DNA of 64,000 nucleotides from Sipunculus nudus (taxonomy: Eukaryota > Annelida > Sipuncula > Golfingiida > Sipunculidae): contig CM049310.1 in the NCBI GenBank assembly GCA_026874595.1, positions 50,219,058 to 50,283,057 of the forward strand, given 5' to 3'. The position numbers and the translations under genes were made by a program. This document shows, piece by piece, positions 46,901 to 58,673 of this stretch. How positions within the stretch are numbered: position 1 is the stretch's first letter; each line of letters opens with the position of its first letter. Under the pieces are notes generated by a model. It searched no databases. It was given only the letters and a program-made list of their open reading frames with translations, and was not told the origin of the DNA.

Positions 46901-49900
46901 CTAAATTGGCTCCAACCTCAGCTCAGTGTAGGTATGGTTTAGGATATCAAAGCCATGTCGAAATGTCTTAGTGGGCTTGACACAACACGCTTCCGCTGGA
47001 TGTCGTTTCTGCTCGAAACAGTTGAGGATTTTAGGGCTAATTGCCTCAACACATTGTATTAGCCCACTTACCGTTGCATAGTCCGTCGGCTGTACGATTG
47101 AAACCAGTACTGCAGACACAATCACTCTTAACACTGGCGACACCTGTCGTGTAGCTGTGGGTACTACATGGCTCACACTGTGTGAGCGTGGCTTGATAAG
47201 TGTTCCTCGGACAGGCTACAGAAAAAAGAATGTTCTGTAAGATGTATGGACCGGTTAATTAAATATTGTGTATCACACATGATATACTCGAAATATATCA
47301 TGTAAATTAATAAGTAAGACCATTTAGATAATGTTAAGATAATTTTAATTTGCCATCTCTTTGTCAGCACCAGGTTTACATTTTCCTTATGCTAAAATAT
47401 ATACTTTAATAACTAATAGGTACATATGAAAACATTCATCCGCTATCTATTACTAATGATAAATAATATAATTTTGTTGGCTGAGAGAGAATGCCAAGTG
47501 TTGGACGCACAGACATGTGATGGTGTGTGTGTGTGTCTTTCTTTTGTCGACATACCGGAACACACGACATCGGAACCTGACCAGGTACCGTCTTCTTTGC
47601 ACTGTCTGACCCCGTCCCCAGCTGACCGGATGTATCCTTCGTTACATTCAAAAATGCAAGCGCCATCTATGGTCGTGTTGCACGTGCTCACGTGACCATT
47701 CACAGGTGGATTAAGAGGCAGACATCGTATCTCTGTAGGTGAAACGAAATAGATGATGGGGTACATTTTTAAGAAACATTTCATCCACAGACATATAGTA
47801 AAACATTCTAGGGGCGCTCTATATATGGTGAGTTGTAATGCACAAGCAGTGCCAAATAAACATCCAAATTGCATTTGTGAAAAAGTACCTGACATTATAG
47901 TTTAACCACATAAGACATGAGACTGAGTGGTTATTTGAGCTTTTTCACCTGCGCCCATCCAGACTTTATTTTGCGATTCACTCCGAAATCTACTATTGAT
48001 CATTGACGGATATGAAAAAAAATCTTGGTACCCATAGACCCCATGCCAAATGTTACAGGTGTATATTGTTAAGAAACTGTTAACAGGCAGTTTGAAGGAC
48101 AAACAGGAAGACAGACATACGGATGTTAAAACGTTAGGGCCGGCCTTTCTTCATTTTAAACCATAAAATTATGAGCGTGAGAATATTAATACTTCTGGCA
48201 CAATAGCCCTGTTCGTGTAGATATATTTAATTCTTATTGGGGTATTTTCTCATATTTACATCATGAAATATAACTGCGTCCTTACGTGTGCACGGTCCTC
48301 CAGGGTTCCCTCTGAACCCTCTGTCGCACATGCATTGTTTGATGGTCGTACTTCCTTGTCCGGCCGTGTGTGAGTGAGCTGGACATCGTGTACACGAGGT
48401 GGCGCCACTGCTGCCAGTCTTGTAATGGTTCACGGTGCAAGCTGCAAAAGACCAAATAATCATTTAATTCTGTGGTAAATGCTGAAGAAGAATGAATGTA
48501 TTCATTTCACAAAGGTACTCATAGGTATACATGCTAGAAGTGTCGTTCACGAAGTGAAAAAAAGGTAAAAAATGTTTTGTGAATTTTCACTTGTTAGTTA
48601 AACATCCTTTAAATGCATCTCTTTGTAATTGTAAGATGGGGTTAAATTAAAAACTTACCATTACAAGAAGGTTTAGTATCTGACCAATTTCCGGAGGACA
48701 GACACGTGACCTTGGTAACACCTTGCATGAAGTGACCTGGTAAACACTTGTACGTCACTGAGCTGCGATACGTGAAAACGCTACCCATACGTAGTCCATC
48801 GTCCGGCCGCCCGGGGTCGCCACATATTACAGCTGCAAAGTTACCACACAACACTTACAAAACGGAGGCTAAAGCCAAACATTTTTTAAAATAAAATAAT
48901 CATTATTTCTAAAGAATTCAGAAGTTCTTGTTTTAAAAACTTGAAAAGACACCAAATGACCCTGCATCATTCTTGTATGTGTCATAATACAAGTGATAGC
49001 ATGGTATGACCGTTTTATTATTGGGTCGTTTAACCTGATTCCGTCGAAGTATTTCTAAGAACATTGGAGATATGAAGACTTTATTATATATAGGGATTCA
49101 AGCGCCTGTGTTAATATCAAGGGGTCATATTTTTTCTTATAAAGTTATATTCCAGTCGATTACAATAATCGAACAATGAAATTTCTTTGTTGTACAAGTG
49201 ATCGCACATAAAATGATAATTATACACATTCACACGTACGCTCGCATGCTGGCTGTGTTCCCGACCACACCCCACGTGACCCTGATCCTCCGCATGTCCG
49301 GTTATCAGAGCCGGTCAGAACATAACCTGGTTCACAGGAATACAGCACTATCTGGCCGTAGTACGGAGGTTTGCCGCTAGGATAATTCACGTTACCATTC
49401 AGTGGTCGAGGCAAATCATCACATGATATTCCTGGAAAAGTTCAAGTGAATTAAGTGAAGCAGCTGATATCTGTTTACTTTTGTGACGTAATATGTATAC
49501 CATATCCTTTATGTTGGTCTTGGACATACTACATGTGATACGAAATCGCATTATTCCAAGTTCTTTCGTGTACATTACTCTTTCCCGGAATTCTGTAACC
49601 ATTATTTTTTTTCAGATTGCTCTATTGGGACACGTTACCATTTTTTCACAGATTGGCCTATTGGGACGCGTGACCATTGTTTTACAGATTGGCCATTTTG
49701 GACACGTGACCATTATTTCACAGATTGGCCTATTGGGACACGTGACCATTATTAACAGCTTGGCCTATTGGGACACGTGACCATTATTTTACAGATTGAC
49801 CTATTGGAACACAAGGATATGGGCGGGATTTTCCTCGATGAGTAGAAAGTACCTTCTTTTGAATAAACAAATATACAGAGATAACGTAGATTACACTGAC

Positions 49901-52900
49901 GTGAGCATTTAGTATCGGCGCCGTCCCATCGTCCGCTTGCTAGACACGTCCTCGTTCTCGGTCCCACCATGTAGTACCCGGTATGGCAGCTGTATGTCGC
50001 CACTGATCGGTACTTCATGATTGCTGGCAGCCTGACATTACCTCCAGATGGCGCAGACATGTGGGGGCACGTAATAACTGAAGCATTGGAGAAGAAGACA
50101 CTACAGGACTTAGTGGTATCTGTAACGTGTTCTTATATTGCTCGAGGACCTAGGCTTTTTCAAGGTGAACATGGCCCCGTTTGCGAAAAAAAAACTTATT
50201 TGAGCGCGTGGATATATATTTTCTTTGTTGGTTGTAACCGCCCTGGGCCACTTTTATTTTAATACTAGCTTAACTATTTACATCTGTAGAATTCCATTCC
50301 GGTCTCGGACAACGTGACATGGCAGTAGAGAACGCTTCCTCTCATTTTATATCCTGGTGTTAATCAGGCCCGGTGACGACTTCACTGGGTCTTGGCTGTG
50401 TAATCTTACCATTTCTGAGTCATAGTACCCAGGAACCCCCGGAAGGCGCACTGGTTTATGAATTTGTAAGTTTTAAGTTTTTAGGCAAGTCACCTATACT
50501 TCTATTAGGTCAGTTTGCGGCAGGTCATGATTTGTTTTTTTTTCAATTTTTCAAGATAAAAAAAAAAATAAAACAACATCATACTTCAGAAGAAAAATTA
50601 AGTAAGAAAGTAAGGTCATTATCGGCAGGTCACCCATACTGCTACTTTTACCGACGGTTTAGTTTAAATGAAAAAAATGTTACAGTAATTCCAATTGGAC
50701 GACTCACGTTCACACGTAGGCCGGGGATGACTCCACCTGGAGTTGGACAAGCAGGTTGGTGTGTCATGTCCCACAAGTCTGTAGCCTGTATGGCAGTGGA
50801 ACGTCACAGTCGTGCCGACCTGGCGTGTGGGCGAAGTTGATATCCAAAACCCATTCACGGGAATCTCCGGGTTTGGGCAGGTGACAACTACAATATGCAA
50901 TAACAACAACATATGGTATGAAAGTCAGCGGCTTATAAGCGGCTTAATATACATATGGGAAGGACTTAAGTTCAAGCTCTGACATAGACAAATTTTTTAC
51001 ATCCACTTATCGATAAGTGCTTATATCGGATTTCAAACTGAAACAACAACGGTTTGAAAACGGAATAAATGCATGTAAAAAAGGAGGAAAAAAGCCTCCT
51101 CAACATCTTAGAAAATTATTTCCTCTCTTGAGTATTTTTTTTCCGCAGATATATAATCTACGTAAAACATATTTTTTTTAATATTTTCTTTCATGTGTTT
51201 TTTCTACGTCAGCCATGTGACAGATAACTTACTCTCACACCTCGGGATGGCGCCACTCCATGTTCCTATAGTTTGGCAGGTGCGCGTTGATTGGCCAACC
51301 AATCGGTATCCATGGCTACACTTATAACGAGCAACAGTTCCCCAGTTGCACTTGCCAGAAGAGTTTAGATCTACCGTTACTGTGCCCTTCGATGGCCGTC
51401 CTGGGAATCTACAGGTTACCCCTTAAAGAATGATATACTAAAACTACTGTTAACACGTAGAACACAAATATAGTAACATTGTCATAGACATTTTATATAA
51501 GGAAAAACAGTGAATAACAAATAACAAAAGTTTATATATACAAATGTTTAATTTAATTCAAAACATGGTGAATATTATTACAATATAAAAAGGGAAAATA
51601 CATAAAAATCTATTTAAAATGCTAAATACAAGTTGTTAAGAAAAAAGTATAAGTAAAAAAAAAAATTTTTAAATGCACATTAAATATGCGTACAATGTAG
51701 TAAATAATAGTGTTAGTAATCACGTAGTACAAAGAGTGCAAAGGATCAATAAAATATTCATAATAACTTTATCAAGTGCACATGCAAGTTATTTTTGGAG
51801 CTCAAAACTTCAAATAAAAATGTATTGAATCAGGTTAAGAGAACATGGCAGTTTTTACATTGCAGAAACTTTTTCTCGGAATAAAGATATTCCTTTGAAA
51901 AATGGATGCAGTGCAATTTAACATGACTAATACGTTTCATTCTAGCAGATGGAAATCACACAGCCACTAACAGGATTTTTGGTTGTCGGCTGCTGTTCGC
52001 TGCTGCCCCAGCACCGCCTTTATTGATATATAAAATCTAATAAAACCAATCATAGAACTGGAGCCAGACCATGCAGATGGCTCGCCAAGGAAAAATGGGA
52101 TAGATTATCATAGCATTATATAGAATGTGGTGCTTACAATAAATGCTACCCGACCCGAGCATTTTGTGTCAGTCGTCAACAATAGGTGTCCGTAGTGTGA
52201 TTGTAAAACGATGTTGATTTAATATCTTTCACGTCATTTAAACATGGGTGATTCACTTGTGTTTGAGAAACACACACACACACAAAAGATTACACAAATA
52301 CGTGTTCAGCTTTACTGGCTGGTATTAAGGGCACCTCATTAACATATAATTGTTCAAAAATGAATCCTTTGCACCTCTAATTTTTCGTTGGTCTTATTTT
52401 GTTTGTGAATGCGCCCTAAATTATCGATATAACTTTCAAGGCATTAATAAAGGTATGATGGAAAACTGAAAACACGTGTTGTTCAGATGCCCCATTTCAA
52501 GAACCAAAATATACGATTTGTTTTTCCTGTAAAGTTGGTAAAATTCCATGTTTTGTTTTAAGTTGTTATTTTTTTTTTTTTACAAAAGTTGGCCCGATGG
52601 CTCCGTAATTTTTATCCAAGAGTCCAACACGGAGTAATTCATATTCTGCAAGGCTTCAGCAGAAACGAAAGAAAAACTATGCTTACAATATTGACAACAC
52701 CTGCCGTAGAACCCGGGTTTACATCGACAGATTCCGGTCCGAGGTGTCCCGCCGTTATTGCAGAACCTGTTACAGGCGACGCTACGGGTGCAGGGCCCAG
52801 GACAACGATTATTCCTCGCCCAGTCACGACAGGCACCAGAGGGCGCTTTGTACCTTCTCGCTGTCCTATAACCGTTGTTTCCACATGGACTCGAGCATGA

Positions 52901-55627
52901 GCTCCAACTAGACCAACTACCCCAGCAGTTGTGAGGGCAGGTCCTGTCAAGAAAGGTAATCATATTTATAGTTTTAATAGGATAGTCATACACTGAGTTA
53001 AATTGAAAATATTTTATACTATTTTATACTGTATCTCAGGCAGAGAAAACACGTGTTAGTGTTGCGGACACGATCCAAGTAATGATCCGACATGCTCCTG
53101 ACAGTCATATTGGGTCTAGGGAAAATATTTCATACAACCGATTTAGATACGTTACAGTGCCAAACGTTCATGGTGATTCTACCAAAAAAATAGATTTTTT
53201 GTGTTCCTAAAGGTGATGAAAAGATTAGTTTTTTTTTCACATTGATAGTCATAGGAAAGGAAATATTATGGCTCTTTTTGTTTGCGTGACATAAAACTGA
53301 CGTGGGCGGTACTCACGTTGTTTCCGGATGTTTTGAATACGGACATACAGGCTAGTTTCTAGTTTAATTGAGGCAGAGGAATTATTACAGGAGAATCTGA
53401 CGGTGAAACCAGAGGCTGGGTCGAGTGAGACAGGGACCCAACCGTGCGAGGCACTGACGACGTTATACCAGAGGTTGTATATACAGACTTGAGTTTTATA
53501 CATACTTTTTTAAATAAGACACGGAACCAGCACTAACCGTTCGAGGTTTTTTCTTGTCTCTCTGCGGCCTTCTTCATGTTCATCCTCTCGCCACCACCAC
53601 CAGCCTCGTTTTGACCGATGTTTAATTAACGCCTTGGCCGTCGTCGCCAAAATAAATACCTGTCTCTGTTGAGTACTCGTTTCTGAATTGCTGTGAAAAT
53701 ATGGTTATGAATCAGTATTAAGATTTAATATGGCATGTAATTTTAAATTTTGTTTTGCATCACATATAAGTACCAGATTCCATAAGGCTGGATCAGCGTC
53801 TGCAAGTGTTTGTCAGCATAGGCCCTGTAATCTGATCTCGGACTTGAATTGTTGTTCTGATTTTAATGCGCATTGAGAATAAACATTATTTATTTTCTTT
53901 ATACAACTGTCTATGTTTACTCTTATTTTTTCTTGTCAGAATTGCACCACATGCCTATGTCAAAAACTGCACTAAAATATCGATCAGTAAAAGGCTTTCG
54001 TCATGTTGGAAAAAGGGAAAAGTTGCGTTGTTGGGCCTCTTTCTATAGTTGTTCTTGGAAATCCGAGTTATTAGTATGTTTTGTGGTAGGCCTAATACGT
54101 CGGTTTATGTTTGTCTGAACAAGCAAAAGGGCAACGTATATGTTAGATCGTTGTCAGCGATATATATTCTTCATTCAATAACTAATACATCGACAACCCC
54201 ATAGCGGGCCGTTTGTGACCGGTCACTTGACAGAATATTTTGGTAGGTAGAAGAGTTGAATATAAAGGCAATGCAGTATAACCACAGTACCTGTCGTGTA
54301 ACACTATACTGTAACATAAATTGGATGAGCGAGTCTACCTTTAAAAAAAAAACATATTCCTTCCAGCTACTTATGTCATTCATGATTGCGTCATTCGCCT
54401 CGATGTCTTGTTACAAAAAAGCTATATAGATATATCAGAGCAGATCATATGATTGGCATTCCACAATACAGATTTCGCAGAATTCTTTGTAAGAGAAGTA
54501 CCTTCACTCATTCATATGACTACACAATATACACACTCGGCATGCACGAGACGTTTATCATATAAAGGCCGAAGCGGTTCATTGATGACACTTGACTATA
54601 ACGGCATGTATTCACAGTGCTTCATTGATTGTCAAAGCATGTTGAAAACATATCGTCATTTCCAATCGACAAAGTTATGCGCACGATCCTGTGTTGTTTG
54701 TTGCTACGTTGTTGATTTACGTCCAAAACAGTTCTCAGGGATCATTATATAATAATGATTTTTTAAAGCGCTAGGTAATTATTGGAAAATAATGGATTGT
54801 ACTTTGAAAGTAATGAGATTATATTTGTCTCCTCTCTCGTTGGTTCATGTTTGACGCTTGACCGGGTAGTGTCTTGTAGTCCATGGCCAATATTTTGGCT
54901 TTTCACCACCAAGGGAATTGGGCCTTTATGTATTCAACTTTGTTGGGCCAATTGAATCAAGTTTATTTTTAATAAAAGAGCGGTTGACTATGAATAAAAG
55001 ACCATGCGTTAAAGTAACCAACCAAAACAAACATTTTCTGATCAATAGGTAATTATTGTATAAATCCCGATATAAATTGCTGTCAAATTATCATCAGCGC
55101 TACAGTGCCTTTAGGTATAAACTATTGCCTTTTTAAAGTGTTTGGTACAAAATTGTCAACATGACGCGTAACCTTTCCCCATTGCTAAAGGGGAAGCGTA
55201 TGAAAATATTAAAAAAAAAACAATTTCTTTAGAATACGGCGGAAAACGTGCTCATTCGGGATAGCCTCCCTTGCACCTTGTAACTATTCTTTATCTCACT
55301 GACAAAAAAGCCTTGGAAGCCGAAATGATTTATGAATATTTTCTATCACAAAGACACGTATTTGGATACGTTCATTATTATTATTATCATTACAGGTAGA
55401 AGAAGTATAGTATTCTGGCTGAATTTGAGTTCAAAGAAGAACTTATGTATCCTCAAAAGTCATGTAAAATCAACCAATATATGCGTGTAATGAATGTTCC
55501 CTAACCTGTTGAGATTGACAGAGCCTGTGCCATGGTCCTTGAAGCCGTCAGCAGCGGTCAGGGCAGCCAGCAACAAGAAGCTGCAGCAGGCTGTTCTGCT
55601 GAGCGCGAAGACCTGTGACCAAATCAT
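43802..55627 (-). CDS. Secreted TSP1-EGF-sushi-GCC2/GCC3 mosaic protein, SVEP1-like
   Basis: Sixteen exons join in consistent phase to about 1065 aa; from the TSP1 exon on every junction is phase 1, the pattern of shuffled extracellular modules. Order by residue: signal peptide 1-27; furin-type RSKR at 66-69 followed by GWWWW; short unassigned segment 92-127; TSP1 about 129-180; EGF-like 184-212; five sushi domains 213-516; GCC2/GCC3 517-568; sushi 569-627; GCC2/GCC3 628-675; calcium-binding-type EGF 676-718; sushi-like 719-788; unassigned 224-residue domain with Thr-rich linker 789-1012; terminal GCC2/GCC3-like 1013-1065. The modules recall SVEP1/polydom, but no von Willebrand A, HYR or pentraxin domain is seen. 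Likely an extracellular adhesion, matrix or complement-like recognition protein; function is inference. Confidence 0.88.
44356..45027 (-). CDS. Mosaic protein exon 15 (large unassigned domain)
   Basis: One 224-codon exon, phase 1/1, with a strong acceptor TTTTTCCCTTTTAAG. Its first third ([19 protein letters not shown], then LKISFIIEI) looks alpha/beta and could be SEA-like, but I cannot assign it. An SKRSAD dibasic site lies in between. A cysteine cluster ([20 protein letters not shown]), a Thr-rich linker with TTTTTAS, and [12 protein letters not shown] follow. The last piece starts the terminal GCC2/GCC3-like module. Confidence 0.85.
45358..45567 (-). CDS. Mosaic protein exon 14 (sushi-like)
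   Basis: 70 codons, phase 1/1. [44 protein letters not shown] and PPC fit a six-cysteine sushi variant. The donor (ATTG/GTGGGA) is weak; reading on would stop after 11 residues. Confidence 0.78.
46218..46346 (-). CDS. Mosaic protein exon 13 (calcium-binding-type EGF)
   Basis: 43 codons, phase 1/1. [16 protein letters not shown], then [13 protein letters not shown]-x-N-E-C is the calcium-binding EGF signature. Confidence 0.92.
47072..47215 (-). CDS. Mosaic protein exon 12 (GCC2/GCC3)
   Basis: 48 codons, phase 1/1. [20 protein letters not shown], then [15 protein letters not shown]. The longest frame here is a different one; splice phase and motif show that this frame is coding. Confidence 0.85.
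47556..47732 (-). CDS. Mosaic protein exon 11 (sushi 6, six cysteines)
   Basis: 59 codons, phase 1/1. [42 protein letters not shown] and VCS. The extra cysteine pair is typical of a sushi subtype found in SVEP1-like proteins. Confidence 0.9.
48286..48441 (-). CDS. Mosaic protein exon 10 (GCC2/GCC3)
   Basis: 52 codons, phase 1/1. [20 protein letters not shown], then [10 protein letters not shown], matches the ephrin-receptor-like GCC2/GCC3 motif C-xx-CP-xx-S-x-T...C-x-C-xx-GF. Confidence 0.88.
48659..48832 (-). CDS. Mosaic protein exon 9 (sushi 5)
   Basis: 58 codons, phase 1/1. [38 protein letters not shown] and SCN. Confidence 0.9.
49240..49431 (-). CDS. Mosaic protein exon 8 (sushi 4)
   Basis: 64 codons, phase 1/1. 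[41 protein letters not shown] and ACE. Confidence 0.9.
49600..49815. repeat. 36-bp minisatellite with CACGTG sites
   Basis: Six head-to-tail units of CAGATTGGCCTATTGGGACA followed by CGTGACCATTATTTCA. Three units carry a perfect CACGTG E-box. It fills almost half of the 469-base intron between sushi exons 3 and 4. Unrelated in sequence to the 36-bp array at 13 kb. Confidence 0.9.
49901..50077 (-). CDS. Mosaic protein exon 7 (sushi 3)
   Basis: 59 codons, phase 1/1. [38 protein letters not shown] and KCS. Donor GTCAGT. Confidence 0.9.
50215..50470 (-). repeat. tRNA-derived SINE, family B, reverse, head missing
   Basis: Shares GTAGAATTCCATTCCGGTCT, CGCTTCCTCTCATTT and GGAAGGCGCACT with the reverse copy at 4.4 kb but lacks the tRNA-like head. 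Lies between sushi exons 2 and 3. Confidence 0.7.
50708..50887 (-). CDS. Mosaic protein exon 6 (sushi 2)
   Basis: 60 codons, phase 1/1. [35 protein letters not shown] and TCE: four canonical cysteines and the conserved Trp. Confidence 0.9.
51233..51421 (-). CDS. Mosaic protein exon 5 (sushi 1)
   Basis: 63 codons, phase 1/1. [38 protein letters not shown] and RCE give the sushi cysteine pattern plus one extra cysteine in GKCNWG. Confidence 0.88.
52687..52943 (-). CDS. Mosaic protein exon 4 (TSP1 and EGF-like)
   Basis: [20 protein letters not shown] is a textbook thrombospondin type 1 opening with WxxWxxC, followed by [12 protein letters not shown] and CPGPC. Then [20 protein letters not shown], an EGF-like fold. 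Phase 2 in, 1 out at GTAAGC. Confidence 0.92.
53349..53453 (-). CDS. Mosaic protein exon 3 (boundaries uncertain)
   Basis: [20 protein letters not shown], then [14 protein letters not shown]. The acceptor CGTCAG fits phase 2 but has a weak pyrimidine tract. The donor CCT/GTATGT keeps frame with the TSP1 exon; a stronger-looking GTGAGT at 53316 would add 32 bases and break frame. Confidence 0.5.
53538..53690 (-). CDS. Mosaic protein exon 2 (furin-type site)
   Basis: TTCACAG acceptor, phase 2/2, donor GTTAGT. Highly charged; contains [20 protein letters not shown], a classic basic cleavage site followed by four tryptophans. No known domain. Confidence 0.72.
55506..55627 (-). CDS. Mosaic protein exon 1 (signal peptide)
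   Basis: Starts [15 protein letters not shown] and has the hydrophobic core [13 protein letters not shown], a clear signal peptide. Donor CAG/GTTAGG, phase 2. The minus strand has TATATA near 55677-55672, about 45 bases before the ATG, a possible TATA box. Confidence 0.8.
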
Positions 55628-55671
55628 GGTAGGTGTAAGATGAATTAAGCAAAAATGACAACGCTGCCTGT

Positions 55672-55677
55672 ATATAT
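55672..55677 (-). promoter_or_regulatory. Possible TATA box of the mosaic-protein gene
   Basis: TATATA about 45 bases upstream of the start codon on the minus strand. It would give a very short 5' UTR, so an upstream non-coding exon remains possible. Confidence 0.3.
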
Positions 55678-55699
55678 GACAACCACCCTTGAACTCGAA

Positions 55700-58440
55700 T
55701 TATGTCGCAATTTTTTGGAGATAATTTGGGGAATGCCCATGTTGGCTCAATTGAAGGTTATAGGGCATTTTTATACTATGTAAGGCTAGGTTTGTAGTGT
55801 TTGAACAAAGAAATCAAACATGTCTGTATAATATCGTATGTCAACAGACTGTAACAGAAGATTAATGCTACCTGGTACAGTTAATATTGGTTTTGAAACT
55901 GAGTAAACAATCTGCTTTTAACACCACAAATACTTCCTGGTTATATCTTGGCCTGGTACAAATATGTCTTTGTTGGTTTTGTCCGTTAAGACTTTACTCA
56001 AAACATTTATTAACGGATTTCAGGTACGGCATTTTTCTTATCCCGGCCGAGTGTCAGGCCGCCTTTGTTTTAGAGGCGATCGTGATCCAATCATGTATAG
56101 TAAAATACCTGGCGGAGGTATTAATGTGGTCTCGGACTATTTTCTATGGTCTTGATGTCTTTCATATGTGTGTGTGTGTGTGCGCCCGGGGTGTATGTTA
56201 CCATGCGCGTTACTAAATTTCATATGTGGCATGTGTAGATTTCTTTCTTTGCTTATTCCATGGTGACAGACAGGACAAATCCGAGAACAATTATATAATC
56301 TTCACTACTAAACTTTTCTTTGTAGTGCCTAGGGTTATTTTTCCCGTAGAATCGATTTCTGCCAAGGTCATTTTTGTATCGTGCATATTTAATGAGATAA
56401 TTTGCATATTTAAGAAAATTGGGAAAAATAATATATTAAAAAGAGATACACTGAAGGTCAGTGGTTTTCTCCGGGGTCCTCTACCTACAAAGACTACGGA
56501 ACTTCACCATGGAGAGTGTGTCTAGCTGTACAATCCATGCAAAATAAATGGTTTTCATATATTGACATTTTATCAATAAGCAGGCAGCGTAATGTATTTT
56601 AGGTGCATAATATACAAAATCTCTCAAATGTAACATCAGCTTTTATAATATTTGGTTTGAGATAATAAACTGCAGATAAATTATGCATATTAGGCAAATT
56701 CGTAGGTGTAGGCCTATACTCTAATTATTTACTATCTTTTTTTATAAGAATATATAACAATACACACACATCTATGACGTTATGAATAATTTCTTATCTT
56801 CTTTTCATTTCTAATTTTTATTCCTTCCCCTATTGAGAAATCCAACGGATATATTTCCCCCATCCCAGTCTGCAAAGACACGTTTTTCATGACGAGTTTT
56901 CAGAGATTAAGCCTGCTTCTCCAGTCATTAAAATCAAAGAAAGATATACACGTACAATTTATTACAAAATTATATTTCCATCAAGGAATATACTCCTTAT
57001 TCCCAAGATAAGAATAAAAATGAGGTGGAGAGAGGAAATAGCCTGGCTGTCAAATAAAACAGACCTGTAGAATCATTAAGGTAAAAAAAATGTTTACAGA
57101 TATATACAGCTGGATATATAACTGAAAATAATGCAGCGAGCACAAAAGTACAAGTCGCAGAATCTGAGAATACGCAGATTCTCTGTTTAAAATGATAACT
57201 CTAGTTCCGGGGGGGGGGGGGGACTGCTTGAGCATTAAATAGTTGTTCCAGATGGGTTGGTGGTTGGGTGCGGGGTTTAAGCCCATACCCTTCTGGATCC
57301 GCCCCTGAACGTTGACCTCCTGCTACTTAAAATTCTTTATACTAAATCACCAAAATGTTGCCCGACCCCCAAAACCTCAAACCTCTTTCCTTCCCCCCCC
57401 CCCCCCCCCCCAAAAAAAAAAACCTCTTCGCCCCCCCCCCCCCCCCCCCGGTCCATGAACAGAAGCATCCGGACGCCCACTTTTTCAGCCACAGCAACTT
57501 TTCAGAGTATCAGACCATTTTTATCAGCCTGGATCCCCGGCCCCTCCCCCTCCTTTTCCAGATCTGGGGACTTTTTTTTGTTATTCGTCCTCTAGGGTTT
57601 GACTCACCCTTTTCCTAAATCCTAGATCCGCCCCTGCCAAAACACACAGAGCCAGAACAAAAGACCTTTTGTTTAACCTCTTGGTCAAAGATTTCTTGAA
57701 GCCACGCGTTTGTGATAGCTGCAACCACGCCCACGAGTACAGTCAGGTGTCAGACGGTCATTCCTATAAATCGCGGGAGGGGGGAGCGGGTGCCGTTTAA
57801 TTGAATACATGTTGCTTTTTTTTCTCTACATTTTCATATCTGTGTGGCAGCTAAAGACTGGCATTATTAATTGAATAGATCTAGAAGATCAGGCATAAAA
57901 AATATATTCCATGACGTATTCATGATCCGGCAGCAGCCTGCATCCCCTATTTCTACTTTCAAAGCCCAAAAGTTGCGGGCGAGCAACCGGTTTATGCCAG
58001 TTTAGATTTCACGACATCGGTGAGTAGACAATCTTTCTGAATTCCAGGACCTAGGGAAGTAAAGGAAATATACTGACATTCAGAAACCTATGTTTTCATA
58101 TTTTACAAACTATAGGTAAATATGTTTTTTATGACATGGTGTACACATTTACTTTCAATTTTATATGAGCTCGAGGTTTGTGGATCGACAACTAGAAGGC
58201 CTCAAGCACCTGTCACAAATAAAAGGTAAATTCGTCATTATTCGTTTATTTCGCATAGACAGGCCGATACTGGCCCGTGGGGACTGACTCTGTATACCTA
58301 CATGAGTATACAGAGACATACCCTGGGGTCGTCCTTTCTGTGCGAAATACACGAATAATGATTGGTCCCGTGATTTGTGACAGGGGCCTGGTGAAGGCAG
58401 CCTTTACTTTTTCGCGACCACGGTGGGATATTTTTTTTTA
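55700..58440. other. Gene-poor interval upstream of the mosaic gene
   Basis: No supportable exon. Contains a degraded family A SINE, G and C homopolymer runs at 57210-57222 and 57396-57450, and repeat ends with GATCCGCCCCTG. Confidence 0.35.
56455..56560 (+). repeat. Degraded tRNA-derived SINE, family A (3' part)
   Basis: GTGGTTTTCTCCGGGGTCCTCTACC, ATGGAGAGTG and the tail TGTACAATCCATGCAAAATAA match the copy at 17.7 kb. The tRNA-like head is lost. Confidence 0.6.
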
Positions 58441-58446
58441 AACATT

Positions 58447-58673
58447 ACCAAGGCCAAAAAGGCACTTTTTTCAGATATCAATGCGGGTGTGCGATATTTC
58501 ATTTTTTACCTTTTTTTGTATGTTTCGATAAAAATTTCATATGATCAGGGAAAAGCATACATTTTTATTTTCTCTATGCAAGGAAATCTTCTCGAAATTG
58601 TATTATTTAGCTATTAGAAAGCTGAAAATCAAAATAAAAAGTTTTGATGTCGGGGTTACCTGAGAACCATACC
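58447..58673. mobile_element. MITE, family M1, copy C
   Basis: Right end ACCTGAGAACCATACC matches the M1 terminal repeat; the left end is eroded (AAAAGGCACTTTTTTCAG). Interior shares CATATGATCAGGGAAAA with the other copies. Confidence 0.6.

Noticed and set aside
46901-47176. Minus-strand frame starting [12 protein letters not shown]
   Set aside because: Wrong frame through a real exon; the GCC2/GCC3 motif and splice phases support the alternative frame at 47072-47215.
50373-50840. 155-codon plus-strand frame
   Set aside because: It spans a SINE, a poly-A stretch and the antisense of sushi exon 2, which is the real coding sequence.
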